A stretch of DNA of 64,000 bases from Terrisporobacter petrolearius (GCF_032598785.1 NZ_CP102984.1), one strand, 5' to 3'; shown: positions 49,173 through 58,656, counted from the stretch's first letter. The notes: generated by a model not told the origin, from the letters alone. Numbers and translations are program-made.

Positions 49173-49958
49173 TTACACGCTAGGTGTATGTAATATAGAA
49201 TCATAATTTCTCATAAGTCTTTCAAAAGATTTATGATCTGACTTATATCCTATACCTTCTCTTTTTTCATTCTCGTCTACTAACTTGTATTGTTCACAAG
49301 CTTTTCTTATTTTTTCTTTATCTTCTTTTTTCACTGCTTTATAAAATATTCTTTCACTCTCTGGAATATCATTTTTATACTGTGGCTTTACAAAATATTT
49401 TACATCTTTTATATTTCCTGCATTGTATAAAGATTGAATAACCGATCCATTTTTTAGATGTTGCAAATGCCAGTCTAACTTATAAGTGTGGGCTACGTGT
49501 GTTACACTTTTCAATTCCTTTTCAAATTTCAAAGCAATTTGTTCCATTTGTTCAAAGCTTGTAGTTCCAGTTTTATTTGTTCTTGGTAATAAAACCACAT
49601 TCTCTCTTTTTACTCCTAATGCATTAACTGCCGCAAGAAATTCCCTTTCTCTATATTCATACTTTTCCATTTGACTCATTTTATCAAACATCTTTTCTTT
49701 GCCAAATATTTTTATTCCTGTTCCATAAGATACTTGTACCACGTAAACATGATCCGCTCCTACTTCATTTATAGCCTCTATAATTGCTGCTGATGCCCAA
49801 AGTGTTTCATCATCTTGATGTTGAGCATAAAAAACTACATTATCTTTAAATTTTGTATCTCCATAACTTTCTTCATTTTCAAATCCTGTTATAAATAATG
49901 GCAACATTAGCAATACTATTATTCCTATTGCTAACTTCATCTTATTTTTAATCATCAT
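49173..49958 (-). CDS. Secreted PIG-L family deacetylase (copy 1)
   Basis: 261 aa. N-terminal hydrophobic segment LAIGIIVLLMLPLFITGF followed by a polar mature part indicates export or membrane anchoring. The LmbE/PIG-L metal motif is QHQDDETLW (residues 46-54), with the later pair HTYKLDWHLQH. Zinc-dependent N-deacetylation of GlcNAc-type sugars is the family reaction; here the outside location suggests a cell-wall or surface glycan. Its gene lies divergent to the response regulator with an 11-bp-phased half-site array between. Copy 2 is at 52655-53437. Confidence 0.85.
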   Translation of the reverse strand: MMIKNKMKLAIGIIVLLMLPLFITGFENEESYGDTKFKDNVVFYAQHQDDETLWASAAIIEAINEVGADHVYVVQVSYGTGIKIFGKEKMFDKMSQMEKYEYREREFLAAVNALGVKRENVVLLPRTNKTGTTSFEQMEQIALKFEKELKSVTHVAHTYKLDWHLQHLKNGSVIQSLYNAGNIKDVKYFVKPQYKNDIPESERIFYKAVKKEDKEKIRKACEQYKLVDENEKREGIGYKSDHKSFERLMRNYDSILHTPSV

Positions 49959-49990
49959 ATTTATCTCCTTCTCCCTTAAGTACTACATTT

Positions 49991-50055
49991 ATTATACATA
50001 TAACAAATTACTAAATGATTACATGACAATAACAATTTTATTACAATTGTGTAAT
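49991..50055. promoter_or_regulatory. Response-regulator half-site array in divergent promoter region, unit 1
   Basis: T(T/A)AC half-sites begin at 50008, 50019, 50030 and 50041, exactly 11 bases apart, plus a TAAT at 50052. The minus-strand -10 box TATAAT of the deacetylase lies at 49991-49996, with no good -35. This is the geometry of OmpR/PhoB-type activator sites. A plus-strand TATAAT at 50105-50110 probably serves the regulator gene. Confidence 0.65.
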
Positions 50056-50214
50056 ATTTTGTAGGAATCGTTATAAATTTGTAACATTTAATACTTTCTT
50101 TTGGTATAATTGGTTTGGCTATTCCAATTTTTAGCAATGTCTTTATCTAAATTTTTGTAAAGAATAAAGGTTGGCAATATGACCACTGGAAACTTATATA
50201 AGGGAGTGTAATTT

Positions 50215-50937
50215 ATGAATGAAAATATTTTAGTAGTCGACGATGAAAAAGAAATAGTCGACGCTATTGAATTTTACTTAAAACCTGAGGGGTATAATGT
50301 TATAAAATCATACGATGGCTTACAAGCACTTGAAATGATTATAGAAAATGACATTAAGCTTATCATTATGGATGTAATGATGCCAAATATGGATGGTCTT
50401 AAAACTACTATGAAAATAAGAGAGGATAAAAATATACCAATTATTTTATTATCTGCAAAATCCGAAGATGTGGATAAAATTTTAGGACTAAATATGGGCG
50501 CTGATGATTATATAACTAAGCCCTTTAATCCATTAGAGCTAACTGCAAGGGTTCGTTCTCATCTCAGAAGATATATAAATTTGGGGAATATGTCTGATGC
50601 CAGCTTATCCTCTACTGTAGAAGATAAGATGATAATCTTAAAAAGTGGTGGATTAGAATTAAATCCAGAAACAAAAGCTGTAACTTTAGATGGAGATAGT
50701 GTAAAGATTACACCTATTGAGTATAAAATTTTAGAACTACTTCTTTCTAATCAGGGGAGAGTCTTCTCATCTCATGAGTTATATGAAAGAGTTTGGGAAG
50801 AGGAGGCTTATAATTGTGAAAAAACTGTAGCAGTTCATATCAGAAGAATTCGCAAAAAAATTGAAATAGATTCAAAAAATCCAAAATATTTAAAGGTGGT
50901 GTGGGGAATTGGCTATAAAATTGAAAAAATACGCTAA
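50215..50937 (+). CDS. OmpR/PhoB-type response regulator (copy 1)
   Basis: 240 aa. Receiver domain (residues 1-115) with acidic D9/D10, phosphoacceptor D53 in IIMDVMMPNMDG, S/T in LLSAKSED and K in YITKPFNP; C-terminal winged helix (about 140-240) with LLSNQGRVFSSHELYERVW and IRRIRKKIE. GGGAGTG ribosome site. It probably binds the array between itself and the divergent deacetylase. The downstream kinase overlaps its end by 29 bases. Confidence 0.95.
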   Translation: MNENILVVDDEKEIVDAIEFYLKPEGYNVIKSYDGLQALEMIIENDIKLIIMDVMMPNMDGLKTTMKIREDKNIPIILLSAKSEDVDKILGLNMGADDYITKPFNPLELTARVRSHLRRYINLGNMSDASLSSTVEDKMIILKSGGLELNPETKAVTLDGDSVKITPIEYKILELLLSNQGRVFSSHELYERVWEEEAYNCEKTVAVHIRRIRKKIEIDSKNPKYLKVVWGIGYKIEKIR

Positions 50938-52522
50938 AAATCTAGGCTCTGATAATACCGCTGTAAAAATATTTTCTTTATTCTTTATGTTTTTATCTGC
51001 ATCTATTTTTGTAGAAACAGTAGGATTTATTTCTAGAGATCCAAGTTTTCCAGACTATTTTGCAAGTGCAATTCACCATGACAGTTGGTTCCCTTATACT
51101 TTTGTAAGGCAATTTATTTTATTTGGATCCGCTGACTACTACTATGATAGTATATATATGTTTTGGGCATATACATCTGTGTGCATTGCTTCTTTTATTT
51201 TAACTTTTATATCATTTCGTTTTTATAAAAAAAATATCAAAACTACAACTTTTTTTGATAGCTCTATAAAATATCTAAATAATAAACTTCCCTTAGAGCT
51301 AGTTTTACTATTAGTTTTTATATCTATTCAAATTGCTAGATACGGAATGCACAGGGAATTATATATGTACGATAAATTCCTATTCTACGATGTTGCTGCC
51401 TTATACCTAATATATTTTGCAATAAATTATGTTATTTATAATAAAGAAAATTTATTTAATAAATTATATACATCACCTTTTATAAAAACCCTAATAAATA
51501 AACATAATAGAAAATCACTAAACAAAAAACTTGCCTATGCTTTATGCTTTGAATTAATACTTCAATGCATATTATTATTTGTTTTGCTTGCAACCTTTAA
51601 CTATAATTTTATGATTATTTTTATATTTTATATTTTTGTAACTTTAATATCGTATATTTTTATATTTAAATTAATCTATAAAAAATTTGATTATATAGAA
51701 TACATTTCAAAGGAAGTTGAGTCTATAAAAAACGGCGATATCGACTGCAAACTTCAAATTAAGGGAAATGATCAAATTGCTCTTCTAGCAGAAAATATTA
51801 ATAATATGAATGAAGGTCTTACTAAGGCTGTAGATAACGCAATAAAAAGTGAAAAAATGAAGACAGAATTAATCACAAATGTATCTCATGATTTAAAGAC
51901 ACCTTTAACATCCATCATAAATTATGTGGATATGCTAAAAAGTGATACTCTAGAAGATGATACAAGGAAATCTTATTTATCTATTTTAGATAAAAAATCT
52001 AAGAGACTTAAAATTTTAGTTGAAGAAATTTTTGAAGCTGCAAAACTTAGCAGCGGTGAAATGGAATTCAACATAGAAAAAACCGATATTAAAGAACTTT
52101 TAATACAAAGTATTGTTGAGTTAGAAGATAAAATTAAAAAAAGTAGATTAGATTTTATTGTGGACACACCAGATAAACCTGTATTTACTATGATAGACGG
52201 TAAAAGAACTTTTAGAGCCTTTGATAATGTAATTACAAATATAACAAAATACTCTACTCCTAATACTAGAGTCTATATAGATTTATTTGTTGAAAATAAT
52301 ACTATATCTATAGTTTTCAAAAACATTTCTAATTATAGATTAAATTTAAGTCCAGATGAATTTTTAGAAAGATTCAGACGTGGCGATTCTTCTAGAAATA
52401 CTGAAGGTTCCGGTCTTGGTCTGTCTATTACTCAAAGTATTTTAAATACACAAAACTGTACTATGGATTTAGACATAGATGGAGATTTATTTAAGGTAAT
52501 TCTACAATTTGAAACATGCTAA
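50909..52522 (+). CDS. Sensor histidine kinase (copy 1)
   Basis: 537 aa. Several membrane helices lie in residues 15-255, then a HAMP-like linker (KEVESIKNGDIDCKLQ), His327 in the H-box NVSHDLKTPLTSI, an N-box-like ITNITKYS and the G-box EGSGLGLS. The start is a TTG at 50909 inside the regulator gene, with the regulator's last codons supplying AAAGGTGGTG as ribosome site; copy 2 uses the same arrangement. This couples kinase translation to the regulator. The ligand is unknown; cell-envelope signals are plausible from the deacetylase neighbour. Confidence 0.93.
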   Translation: MAIKLKKYAKNLGSDNTAVKIFSLFFMFLSASIFVETVGFISRDPSFPDYFASAIHHDSWFPYTFVRQFILFGSADYYYDSIYMFWAYTSVCIASFILTFISFRFYKKNIKTTTFFDSSIKYLNNKLPLELVLLLVFISIQIARYGMHRELYMYDKFLFYDVAALYLIYFAINYVIYNKENLFNKLYTSPFIKTLINKHNRKSLNKKLAYALCFELILQCILLFVLLATFNYNFMIIFIFYIFVTLISYIFIFKLIYKKFDYIEYISKEVESIKNGDIDCKLQIKGNDQIALLAENINNMNEGLTKAVDNAIKSEKMKTELITNVSHDLKTPLTSIINYVDMLKSDTLEDDTRKSYLSILDKKSKRLKILVEEIFEAAKLSSGEMEFNIEKTDIKELLIQSIVELEDKIKKSRLDFIVDTPDKPVFTMIDGKRTFRAFDNVITNITKYSTPNTRVYIDLFVENNTISIVFKNISNYRLNLSPDEFLERFRRGDSSRNTEGSGLGLSITQSILNTQNCTMDLDIDGDLFKVILQFETC

Positions 52523-52588
52523 TAAAATTTTATATTACTCAATATATAAAGTAAACTGTGTAAATATAACAAAATAGGTCAACAAAAT

Positions 52589-52624
52589 TAAGGGATGAAC
52601 TTACATAAAATTCATCCCTTTTTA
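52589..52624. terminator. Bidirectional terminator between the two modules
   Basis: Perfect arms AAGGGATGAA and TTCATCCCTT with an 11-base loop between convergent kinase 1 and deacetylase 2 genes, flanked by T runs. Confidence 0.9.
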
Positions 52625-52654
52625 TCCCTTAAATATATAAAAATCTAAATGTTC

Positions 52655-53437
52655 TTAAACGCTAGGTGTGTGTAATATAGAATCATAATTGTCCATAAGC
52701 CTTTCGAATGATTTATTATCTGACTTATATCCTATACCTTCTCTTTTTTTATCTTTATCTACCATCTTATATTGTTCACAAGCTTTTCTTATTTTTTCTT
52801 TGTCTTCTTTTTTTATAGCCTTATAGAATATCCTTTCACTTTTAGGAATTTCATCTTTATACTCTGGCTTAACAAAATATTTTACATCTTTTATATTTCC
52901 TGCATTGTATAAAGATTGAATAACTGCACCATTTTTTAAATGTTGTAAATGCCAGTCTAATTTATAAGTATGAGCAACATGAGTTACACTTTTTAATTCA
53001 CGTTCAAATTTTAAAGCAGTTTGTTCCATTAACTCAAAACTTGTAGATCCTGTATTATTTAATCTAGGTAATAAAACTACGTTTTCTCTTTTAACTCCCA
53101 ATTCCTTAACAGCTGCAAGAAACTCTCTTTCTCTATATTTATATCTTTCCATTTGATCCATATTATCAAACATATTTTCTTTATCAAATATTTTTATTCC
53201 TGTTCCATAAGATACTTGTACAACATAAACATGATCCGCTCCTACTTCATTTATTGCTTCTATGATTGCAGCTGACGCCCAAAGCGTTTCATCATCTTGA
53301 TGTTGAGAATAAAACACCACATTATCCTTAAATTTTGCATTTCCATGACTTTCTTCATTTTCAAATCCTGTTATTAATAATGTTATTATCAATAATACTA
53401 CTATACTTATTGCAAATTTAATTGTATTCTTAGCCAT
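52655..53437 (-). CDS. Secreted PIG-L family deacetylase (copy 2)
   Basis: 260 aa, very similar to copy 1 along its whole length, including the metal motif QHQDDETLW, HTYKLDWHLQH, and the C-terminal SFERLMDNYDSILHTPSV. Hydrophobic N-terminus FAISIVVLLIITLLITGF. A longer frame opens at 53485, but the ATG at 53437 has GAAGGAGTG at good spacing and starts MAKNTIKFAI. The differences from copy 1 are scattered, which points to retained function in both. Confidence 0.85.
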   Translation of the reverse strand: MAKNTIKFAISIVVLLIITLLITGFENEESHGNAKFKDNVVFYSQHQDDETLWASAAIIEAINEVGADHVYVVQVSYGTGIKIFDKENMFDNMDQMERYKYREREFLAAVKELGVKRENVVLLPRLNNTGSTSFELMEQTALKFERELKSVTHVAHTYKLDWHLQHLKNGAVIQSLYNAGNIKDVKYFVKPEYKDEIPKSERIFYKAIKKEDKEKIRKACEQYKMVDKDKKREGIGYKSDNKSFERLMDNYDSILHTPSV

Positions 53438-53471
53438 AATATTCACTCCTTCTCCCTCATCTGATAATCTC

Positions 53472-53536
53472 ATTGTACATGTCATAAATTACCAAACAAT
53501 TACACAGAAATAACAATTATATTACAATTACATAAT
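53472..53536. promoter_or_regulatory. Response-regulator half-site array in divergent promoter region, unit 2
   Basis: T(T/A)AC half-sites begin at 53489, 53500, 53511 and 53522, again 11 bases apart, with TAAT at 53533. The -10-like TACAAT of the deacetylase is at 53472-53477, at the same distance (33 bases to the third half-site) as in unit 1. The plus-strand TATAAT at 53599-53604 may serve the regulator gene, but its distance to the array differs from unit 1. Confidence 0.65.
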
Positions 53537-53641
53537 GATATGCATAAATCTTTATAAATTTGTAATAATTAAGAACTGTTTTTGATATCTTCTTTTGATA
53601 TAATTGACTTTGCTAGGAACGCTATATAAAGGAGGGTATTT

Positions 53642-54364
53642 ATGAATAAAAATATTTTAGTAGTTGATGACGAAAAAGAAATAGTTGATGCTATTGAGTT
53701 TTACCTAAAACCTGAGGGATATAATATTTTAAAAGCATATGATGGGTTACAAGCTCTTAAAATGATTATAGAAAATGATGTTAAACTTATTATTATGGAT
53801 GTGATGATGCCAAATATGGATGGTCTTAAGACTACTATGAAAAAAAGAGAAGATAAAAATATACCAATCATTTTATTATCTGCAAAATCAGAAGATATAG
53901 ATAAAGTTTTAGGACTAAATATGGGGGCTGATGATTATATAACTAAGCCTTTTAATCCACTAGAACTAACTGCAAGAGTTCGTTCTCATCTTAGAAGATA
54001 TATAAATCTAGGCCATATACCTAATATAAATTTATCTCCTAATATAGAAAATAAAATGATAATTTTAAGAAGTGGTGGGTTAGAATTAAACCAAGAAACA
54101 AAATCTATAACTCTAGATGGTGATGAAGTAAAGATTACACCTATTGAATATAAAATTTTGGAACTACTTCTTTCTAACCAAGGAAGAGTATTTTCTTCCC
54201 ATGAGTTATATGAAAGAGTTTGGGAAGAAGATGCTTACAATTGTGAAAAAACTGTAGCAGTTCATATTAGAAGAATTCGTCAAAAAATCGAAATAGATTC
54301 AAAAAATCCAAAATATTTAAAGGTGGTGTGGGGAATTGGATATAAAATTGAAAAAATTAAATAA
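53642..54364 (+). CDS. OmpR/PhoB-type response regulator (copy 2)
   Basis: 240 aa, nearly the same as copy 1: D9/D10, phosphoacceptor D53, LLSAKSED and YITKPFNP, and an almost unchanged DNA-binding domain (IRRIRQKIE against IRRIRKKIE). The conserved recognition region fits the matching half-site arrays, so cross-regulation of both deacetylase genes is likely. AAAGGAGGG ribosome site. Kinase 2 overlaps its end by 29 bases. Confidence 0.95.
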   Translation: MNKNILVVDDEKEIVDAIEFYLKPEGYNILKAYDGLQALKMIIENDVKLIIMDVMMPNMDGLKTTMKKREDKNIPIILLSAKSEDIDKVLGLNMGADDYITKPFNPLELTARVRSHLRRYINLGHIPNINLSPNIENKMIILRSGGLELNQETKSITLDGDEVKITPIEYKILELLLSNQGRVFSSHELYERVWEEDAYNCEKTVAVHIRRIRQKIEIDSKNPKYLKVVWGIGYKIEKIK

Positions 54365-55955
54365 AAACTTTGGCTCTGTAAACTCTTATATAAAGGTTTC
54401 TTCTCTTTTATTAATGGTTTTATTTGCTTCTCTATTTTTTAACACTGTATTATTTATATTTAGAGATAATTTCTATCTTTTTAAAAGTATTATTAATAAT
54501 TATGGTTGGTACGATTCCACGGGTGTTAGAACATTTATTTTATTTGGACCAGATATTTATTATATGGACAATAGAATAGTAGCTTTAGCAGTATCAGCTA
54601 TTTGTATAATTTCATTAATTGCAACTTTTATAAGTTTTAAATCATATAAAAAAAATATTAAAACGAAAACTTTTTTTAGCAAATATATTACATTCTTGTA
54701 TGAAAAATTTACTATAGAAGTACCTTTCTTATTTGTTATTGTATCTGTCTTCTTAAGTGCAAATAATACAGAAAGACAGATATATGTATATGATAGCTTT
54801 GTAATTTATGATGCTATTTGCTTGTTATTGCTATTATTTTTAATCAATTATGTTATTTATAATAAAAACAATTTGCTTAACAAAGCATACTTATCTCCAT
54901 TTATAAAAGCTTTAATTAACAAAAATTATAAAAAAACAATAAATAGGAAATTAGCTTATTCTTTATGTTTTGGCTTACTAATAGAAACTATATTTTTAAT
55001 AATAATATTTAATCCTATCTCTGGTGGTTTTATATACTCATACAAGATGGTATTATTTATAGATCTTGTCACTTTTGTACTTTGCATCTATTTATTCAGA
55101 ATAACTTGTGAAAAGTTTGATTATGTAGATTATATCTCAAAAGAAGTAGAATCTATTAAAGAAGGATCTCTAGATTATAAGCTAAATATTAAAGGCAATG
55201 ATCAAATCGCTACCCTTGCTAATAATATAAACAATATGAGTGAAGGTTTGGGAAAAGCAGTAGACAATGCCATAAAAAGTGAAAAAATGAAAACAGAATT
55301 AATCGCAAATGTATCTCATGATCTAAAAACACCTTTAACATCCATAATAAATTATGTGGATATGTTAAAAAGTGAAGATATAGATGATGATACGAAAAAA
55401 GCTTATTTATCTATTTTAGATAAAAAATCTAAGAGACTTAAAACTTTAGTGGAAGAAATTTTTGAAGCTGCAAAACTTAGTAGCGGTGAAATGGAGTTTA
55501 ATATTGAAAAAACTGATATTAAAGAACTTTTAATACAAAGTGTCGTAGAACTAGATGATAAAATTCAAGAAAGTAGATTAGATTTTATTGTTGAAACTCC
55601 AGAAAAGCCTATATTTGCTATGATTGATGGTAAACGAACTTTCAGAGCTTTTGAGAACCTAATTGCAAATATAACAAAATACTCTGCTCCTAATAGTAGA
55701 GTTTATATAGATTTATTTGTTGAAAATAATACTATATCAATAATATTTAAAAATATGTCAAATTATAGATTAAATTTGAGCCCTGATGAATTTTTAGAAA
55801 GGTTCAGACGTGGCGATTCTTCTAGAAATACTGAAGGTTCAGGCCTTGGTCTGTCCATTACTCAAAGTATTGTTAATACGCAAAATGGAACTATGGATTT
55901 AAATATAGATGGTGATTTATTTAAGGTGATTTTACAATTTGAAACATGTGAATAA
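54336..55955 (+). CDS. Sensor histidine kinase (copy 2)
   Basis: 539 aa, same domain order as copy 1: several membrane helices, linker (KEVESIKEGSLDYKLN), H-box NVSHDLKTPLTSI, N-box-like NLIANITKYS and G-box EGSGLGLS. The cytoplasmic half is highly conserved with copy 1, whereas the extracytoplasmic and membrane half is clearly diverged, suggesting the two sense different signals. TTG start at 54336 inside the regulator gene, as in copy 1. No hairpin directly follows; a repeat and the shared terminator at 56073-56106 come next. Confidence 0.93.
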   Translation: MDIKLKKLNKNFGSVNSYIKVSSLLLMVLFASLFFNTVLFIFRDNFYLFKSIINNYGWYDSTGVRTFILFGPDIYYMDNRIVALAVSAICIISLIATFISFKSYKKNIKTKTFFSKYITFLYEKFTIEVPFLFVIVSVFLSANNTERQIYVYDSFVIYDAICLLLLLFLINYVIYNKNNLLNKAYLSPFIKALINKNYKKTINRKLAYSLCFGLLIETIFLIIIFNPISGGFIYSYKMVLFIDLVTFVLCIYLFRITCEKFDYVDYISKEVESIKEGSLDYKLNIKGNDQIATLANNINNMSEGLGKAVDNAIKSEKMKTELIANVSHDLKTPLTSIINYVDMLKSEDIDDDTKKAYLSILDKKSKRLKTLVEEIFEAAKLSSGEMEFNIEKTDIKELLIQSVVELDDKIQESRLDFIVETPEKPIFAMIDGKRTFRAFENLIANITKYSAPNSRVYIDLFVENNTISIIFKNMSNYRLNLSPDEFLERFRRGDSSRNTEGSGLGLSITQSIVNTQNGTMDLNIDGDLFKVILQFETCE

Positions 55956-56000
55956 AAAATTCCCTTCGCTTAAGCCACTGTGTGGGCGCTATACTTCATG

Positions 56001-56051
56001 TCGCCAACGAGATGCCTTCGTTACCACTTCAGACAACGACCTTGCTCAAGT
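56001..56051. repeat. Dispersed intergenic repeat, copy C (after histidine kinase 2)
   Basis: Begins TCGCCAACGA, contains CACTTCAGACAA and ends CTTGCTCAAGT. It matches the two copies in the rRNA spacers (22962-23014 and 26068-26120). Flanking GCCACT (near 55973-55980) and AGTGG (near 56056) could extend it into a hairpin. It is richer in GC than its surroundings. Confidence 0.55.
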
Positions 56052-56072
56052 CAAGTGGTTGGAAAATAGATA

Positions 56073-56106
56073 AAAAAACAAAGTATTTAATACTTTGTTT
56101 TTTTAT
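56073..56106. terminator. Bidirectional terminator between kinase 2 and murI
   Basis: Near-perfect palindrome AAAAACAAAGTATT / AATACTTTGTTTTT with A/T runs on both sides; the murI stop codon lies inside it. Confidence 0.93.
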
Positions 56107-56879
56107 CTATTTAATAGTTTTTCTGATAATTTTATAAATTTTTCATCATCTGAAGAGTTGTAAATTATAACACTTCCTTCTTCATTATCATCTCTTAATT
56201 CCTCTTTTTCTTTTAAAACTTCTTTTAAATGATTTGTAGTTCCTAAGTTTCCATCAACTATATTTATATTGTGATTTAATATTTTTTCCATGTAATCTTT
56301 ATAAAATACAAAGTGTGTGCATCCTAAAACAACGCTATTAATCTTGCTCATATCTAAGTCTTTATAATAAGTTTTCAGTTGATTTTCAACAACTTCTTCA
56401 TTATCTAATAAATCATTCTCAACTATATTTACAAGTTCCGGACATGGCATTTTTATTACAGCATTATCATTACTATATTTTGCCATTAAGTCATTAAATT
56501 TAGTTTCTTTTAGTGTAAGAGGTGTTGCCATTACTACTATAGTATTGTTAACTTTTCCGTCAGCAGCAACTTTTAGTGCCGGCTCCATCCCTATGATTGG
56601 TAAGTCACAATATTTTTCTCTAAGTATATTAGCTGCTGCAGAAGTTGCTGTATTACAAGCTATAACAATAGCCTTTACACCTTTTCTTAAAAAAAACTCT
56701 ATAATATCCACACATCTTTCAGTTATCTCTTCTTTTGTTTTTATTCCGTAGGGAGCATTTGCTGAATCACCATAATATAAAAATTTCTCATTTGACATAG
56801 CTTTAACTAATTCTTTTAATACACTCACTCCACCTAAGCCTGAATCAAAAACACCTATTGCTTTATCTTTATTATTCAT
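56103..56879 (-). CDS. murI: Glutamate racemase
   Basis: 258 aa. It converts L- to D-glutamate for peptidoglycan. Catalytic acids: Cys75 in IACNTATSAA and Cys187 in VVLGCTHF; N-terminal AIGVFDSGLGGVSVLKEL contains Asp12 and Ser13 near the active site; YYGDSANAPYG follows. A longer frame opens at 56918, but the ATG at 56879 has GGAGG at the right spacing and gives the usual N-terminus. Single gene ending in a bidirectional terminator. Confidence 0.95.
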   Translation of the reverse strand: MNNKDKAIGVFDSGLGGVSVLKELVKAMSNEKFLYYGDSANAPYGIKTKEEITERCVDIIEFFLRKGVKAIVIACNTATSAAANILREKYCDLPIIGMEPALKVAADGKVNNTIVVMATPLTLKETKFNDLMAKYSNDNAVIKMPCPELVNIVENDLLDNEEVVENQLKTYYKDLDMSKINSVVLGCTHFVFYKDYMEKILNHNINIVDGNLGTTNHLKEVLKEKEELRDDNEEGSVIIYNSSDDEKFIKLSEKLLNR

Positions 56880-57102
56880 TACTTTAACCTCCAATACTAA
56901 CTCTTTATATATAAACATTTCAACTTATTTCTTATTCTAAATTTTAAATAAAACCTTTGTAATCATATTGTTTGCTCTTTTTATTATAAAATATCTTATT
57001 TATTAATACAAAGAAAAATTTCTAACCCTTTAATTTGGGTTGCATCTATCTATGATATTTTTACACAAAACACAAAGAACCAATTTACATCCATTACTAA
57101 AG

Positions 57103-57125
57103 TTGTTATTATATTATTATAACAA
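57103..57125 (+). promoter_or_regulatory. Inverted repeat upstream of the APC permease gene
   Basis: TTGTTAT and ATAACAA flank a 9-base AT core, 48 bases before the permease ATG. It could be a regulator operator or a promoter core; I see no clear consensus -35/-10 pair with it. The rest of 56919-57172 has no gene. Confidence 0.35.
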
Positions 57126-57172
57126 TCATAAAATTAAAAAAGTAAGTATTAAAAATTTTAGGGGGTTTTTAT

Positions 57173-58558
57173 ATGAGTAAAAACGATAAGTTTGATAAAG
57201 TCCTGAATAAATCCGACGTCTTTGTACTTGCATTTGGGGCAATGATTGGTTGGGGATGGGTTGTTTTATCAGGGGAATGGATACAAACAGCCGGAACTCT
57301 TGGTGCTATCTTCGCATTTATTGTAGGTGGCATAATGGTATTATTTGTGGGGCAAGCATATGCAGAACTAACCTCCGCTATGCCTAAGTGCGGTGGAGAG
57401 CAAGTCTTTAGTTATCGAGCATTGGGTAGAAATGCGTCTTTTATCTGTACTTGGGCTATCATATTAGGATACATATCTGTAATAGCTTTTGAAACAGTGG
57501 CACTTCCAACAGTTTTACAATATTTATTTCCAAATTACGTAAAAGGTTATATGTACACTATTGCTGGATTTGATGTTTATGGTACATGGGTTGTGGTTGG
57601 TATAATAAGTTCAATTATAATCACTATTATAAATTACTTCGGAGTAAAAACAGCAGCATTTTTACAAGGTTTATGTACTGTATTAATTACACTAATTGGC
57701 TTAGCTCTAATTGGTGGATCTTTTGTAAATGGTTCAACTTCAAACATACAACCTCTTTTCAAAGATGGAGTCGGCGGTCTTATGACTGTTGCTGTAATGA
57801 CACCTTTCATGTATGTTGGTTTTGATGTAATTCCACAAGCAGCAGAAGAAATGAATATACCATTTAAGAAAATTGGTCAAATATTAATTTTATCTGTTGT
57901 TATGGCAGTTATCTGGTATGCTATGATAATACTTGGTGTATCTCTTGCCATGGATCATACAGAGATCCAAGGATCTGCTCTAGTTACAGCAGATGCTATG
58001 GCAAAAGTTTATAATAACAGTTCAATAGCTTCTAAAATATTAATTCTAGGTGGAATTGCTGGTATCATTACTAGCTGGAACTCTTTCTATGTAGGTGGAA
58101 GTAGAGCTATTTATTCTATGGCGGCTTGTGGCATGTTGCCACCTTTCTTAGCAAAATTACACCCTAAATATAAGACACCTTGTAATGCAATAATATTAAT
58201 TGGTGTTTTAACTTCCTTATCTCCATTCTTAGGAAAAAATATGCTTACTTGGTTATCTAATGCTGGCGGTTGCAGTATAGTAATATCTTACTCTATGGTT
58301 TGTTTATCATTCTTAGTATTGAGAAAAAAAGAACCATATATGCCAAGACCATATAAGGTTAAAAGAGTTAGATTTGTTGGTTTCGTATCTATATGTATGT
58401 GTCTATTCTTAGGAAGTATGTATTTACCAGGTGCTCCAGCTGCTTTATCTTGGCCTTATGAAGGTGGTATAATTCTTGGTTGGGCTGCTTTAGGGTTAAT
58501 ATTCTATATCTGGGCTACTCTTAGTGGCATCGAAGCCAGAGAGCCTAGATATAATTAA
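57173..58558 (+). CDS. APC family amino acid permease
   Basis: 461 aa, 12 membrane spans of the amino acid-polyamine-organocation superfamily. The first helix has the substrate-binding GAMIGWGWVVLSGEW; GGEQVFSYRALGR and DVIPQAAEEMNIP match the family. Specificity cannot be read from the sequence, but the neighbouring fermentation genes suit uptake of an amino acid. GGGGG ribosome site and a bidirectional terminator follow. It is convergent with the OFA-type transporter. Confidence 0.92.
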   Translation: MSKNDKFDKVLNKSDVFVLAFGAMIGWGWVVLSGEWIQTAGTLGAIFAFIVGGIMVLFVGQAYAELTSAMPKCGGEQVFSYRALGRNASFICTWAIILGYISVIAFETVALPTVLQYLFPNYVKGYMYTIAGFDVYGTWVVVGIISSIIITIINYFGVKTAAFLQGLCTVLITLIGLALIGGSFVNGSTSNIQPLFKDGVGGLMTVAVMTPFMYVGFDVIPQAAEEMNIPFKKIGQILILSVVMAVIWYAMIILGVSLAMDHTEIQGSALVTADAMAKVYNNSSIASKILILGGIAGIITSWNSFYVGGSRAIYSMAACGMLPPFLAKLHPKYKTPCNAIILIGVLTSLSPFLGKNMLTWLSNAGGCSIVISYSMVCLSFLVLRKKEPYMPRPYKVKRVRFVGFVSICMCLFLGSMYLPGAPAALSWPYEGGIILGWAALGLIFYIWATLSGIEAREPRYN

Positions 58559-58569
58559 TATAATAATAT

Positions 58570-58607
58570 GAAAAAATTACTGGAATGTATATTCCAGTAA
58601 TTTTTTG
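58570..58607. terminator. Bidirectional terminator between the APC and MFS genes
   Basis: Perfect arms AAAAAATTACTGGAAT and ATTCCAGTAATTTTTT with a 4-base loop between convergent genes. Confidence 0.95.
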
Positions 58608-58656
58608 TTTATGTTATAAATAATTCATTATTTTTAAATTATATTTAATAATCTTA

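Larger units (their letters stand above)
49173..55955. repeat. Tandem duplication of a deacetylase / two-component module
   Basis: Two units of the same layout: PIG-L gene (minus), divergent regulator array, response regulator (plus) and histidine kinase (plus). Unit 1 is 49173-52522, unit 2 is 52655-55955, and they are separated by a terminator. All three proteins are closely similar pairwise; the least similar part is the kinase membrane region. The divergence shows an old duplication, not a recent one. Confidence 0.9.

Noticed and set aside
57103..57125. Terminator of murI or of an unseen gene
   Set aside because: The palindrome is all AT with no T run and lies before a plus-strand gene start, so an operator or promoter core is more likely.
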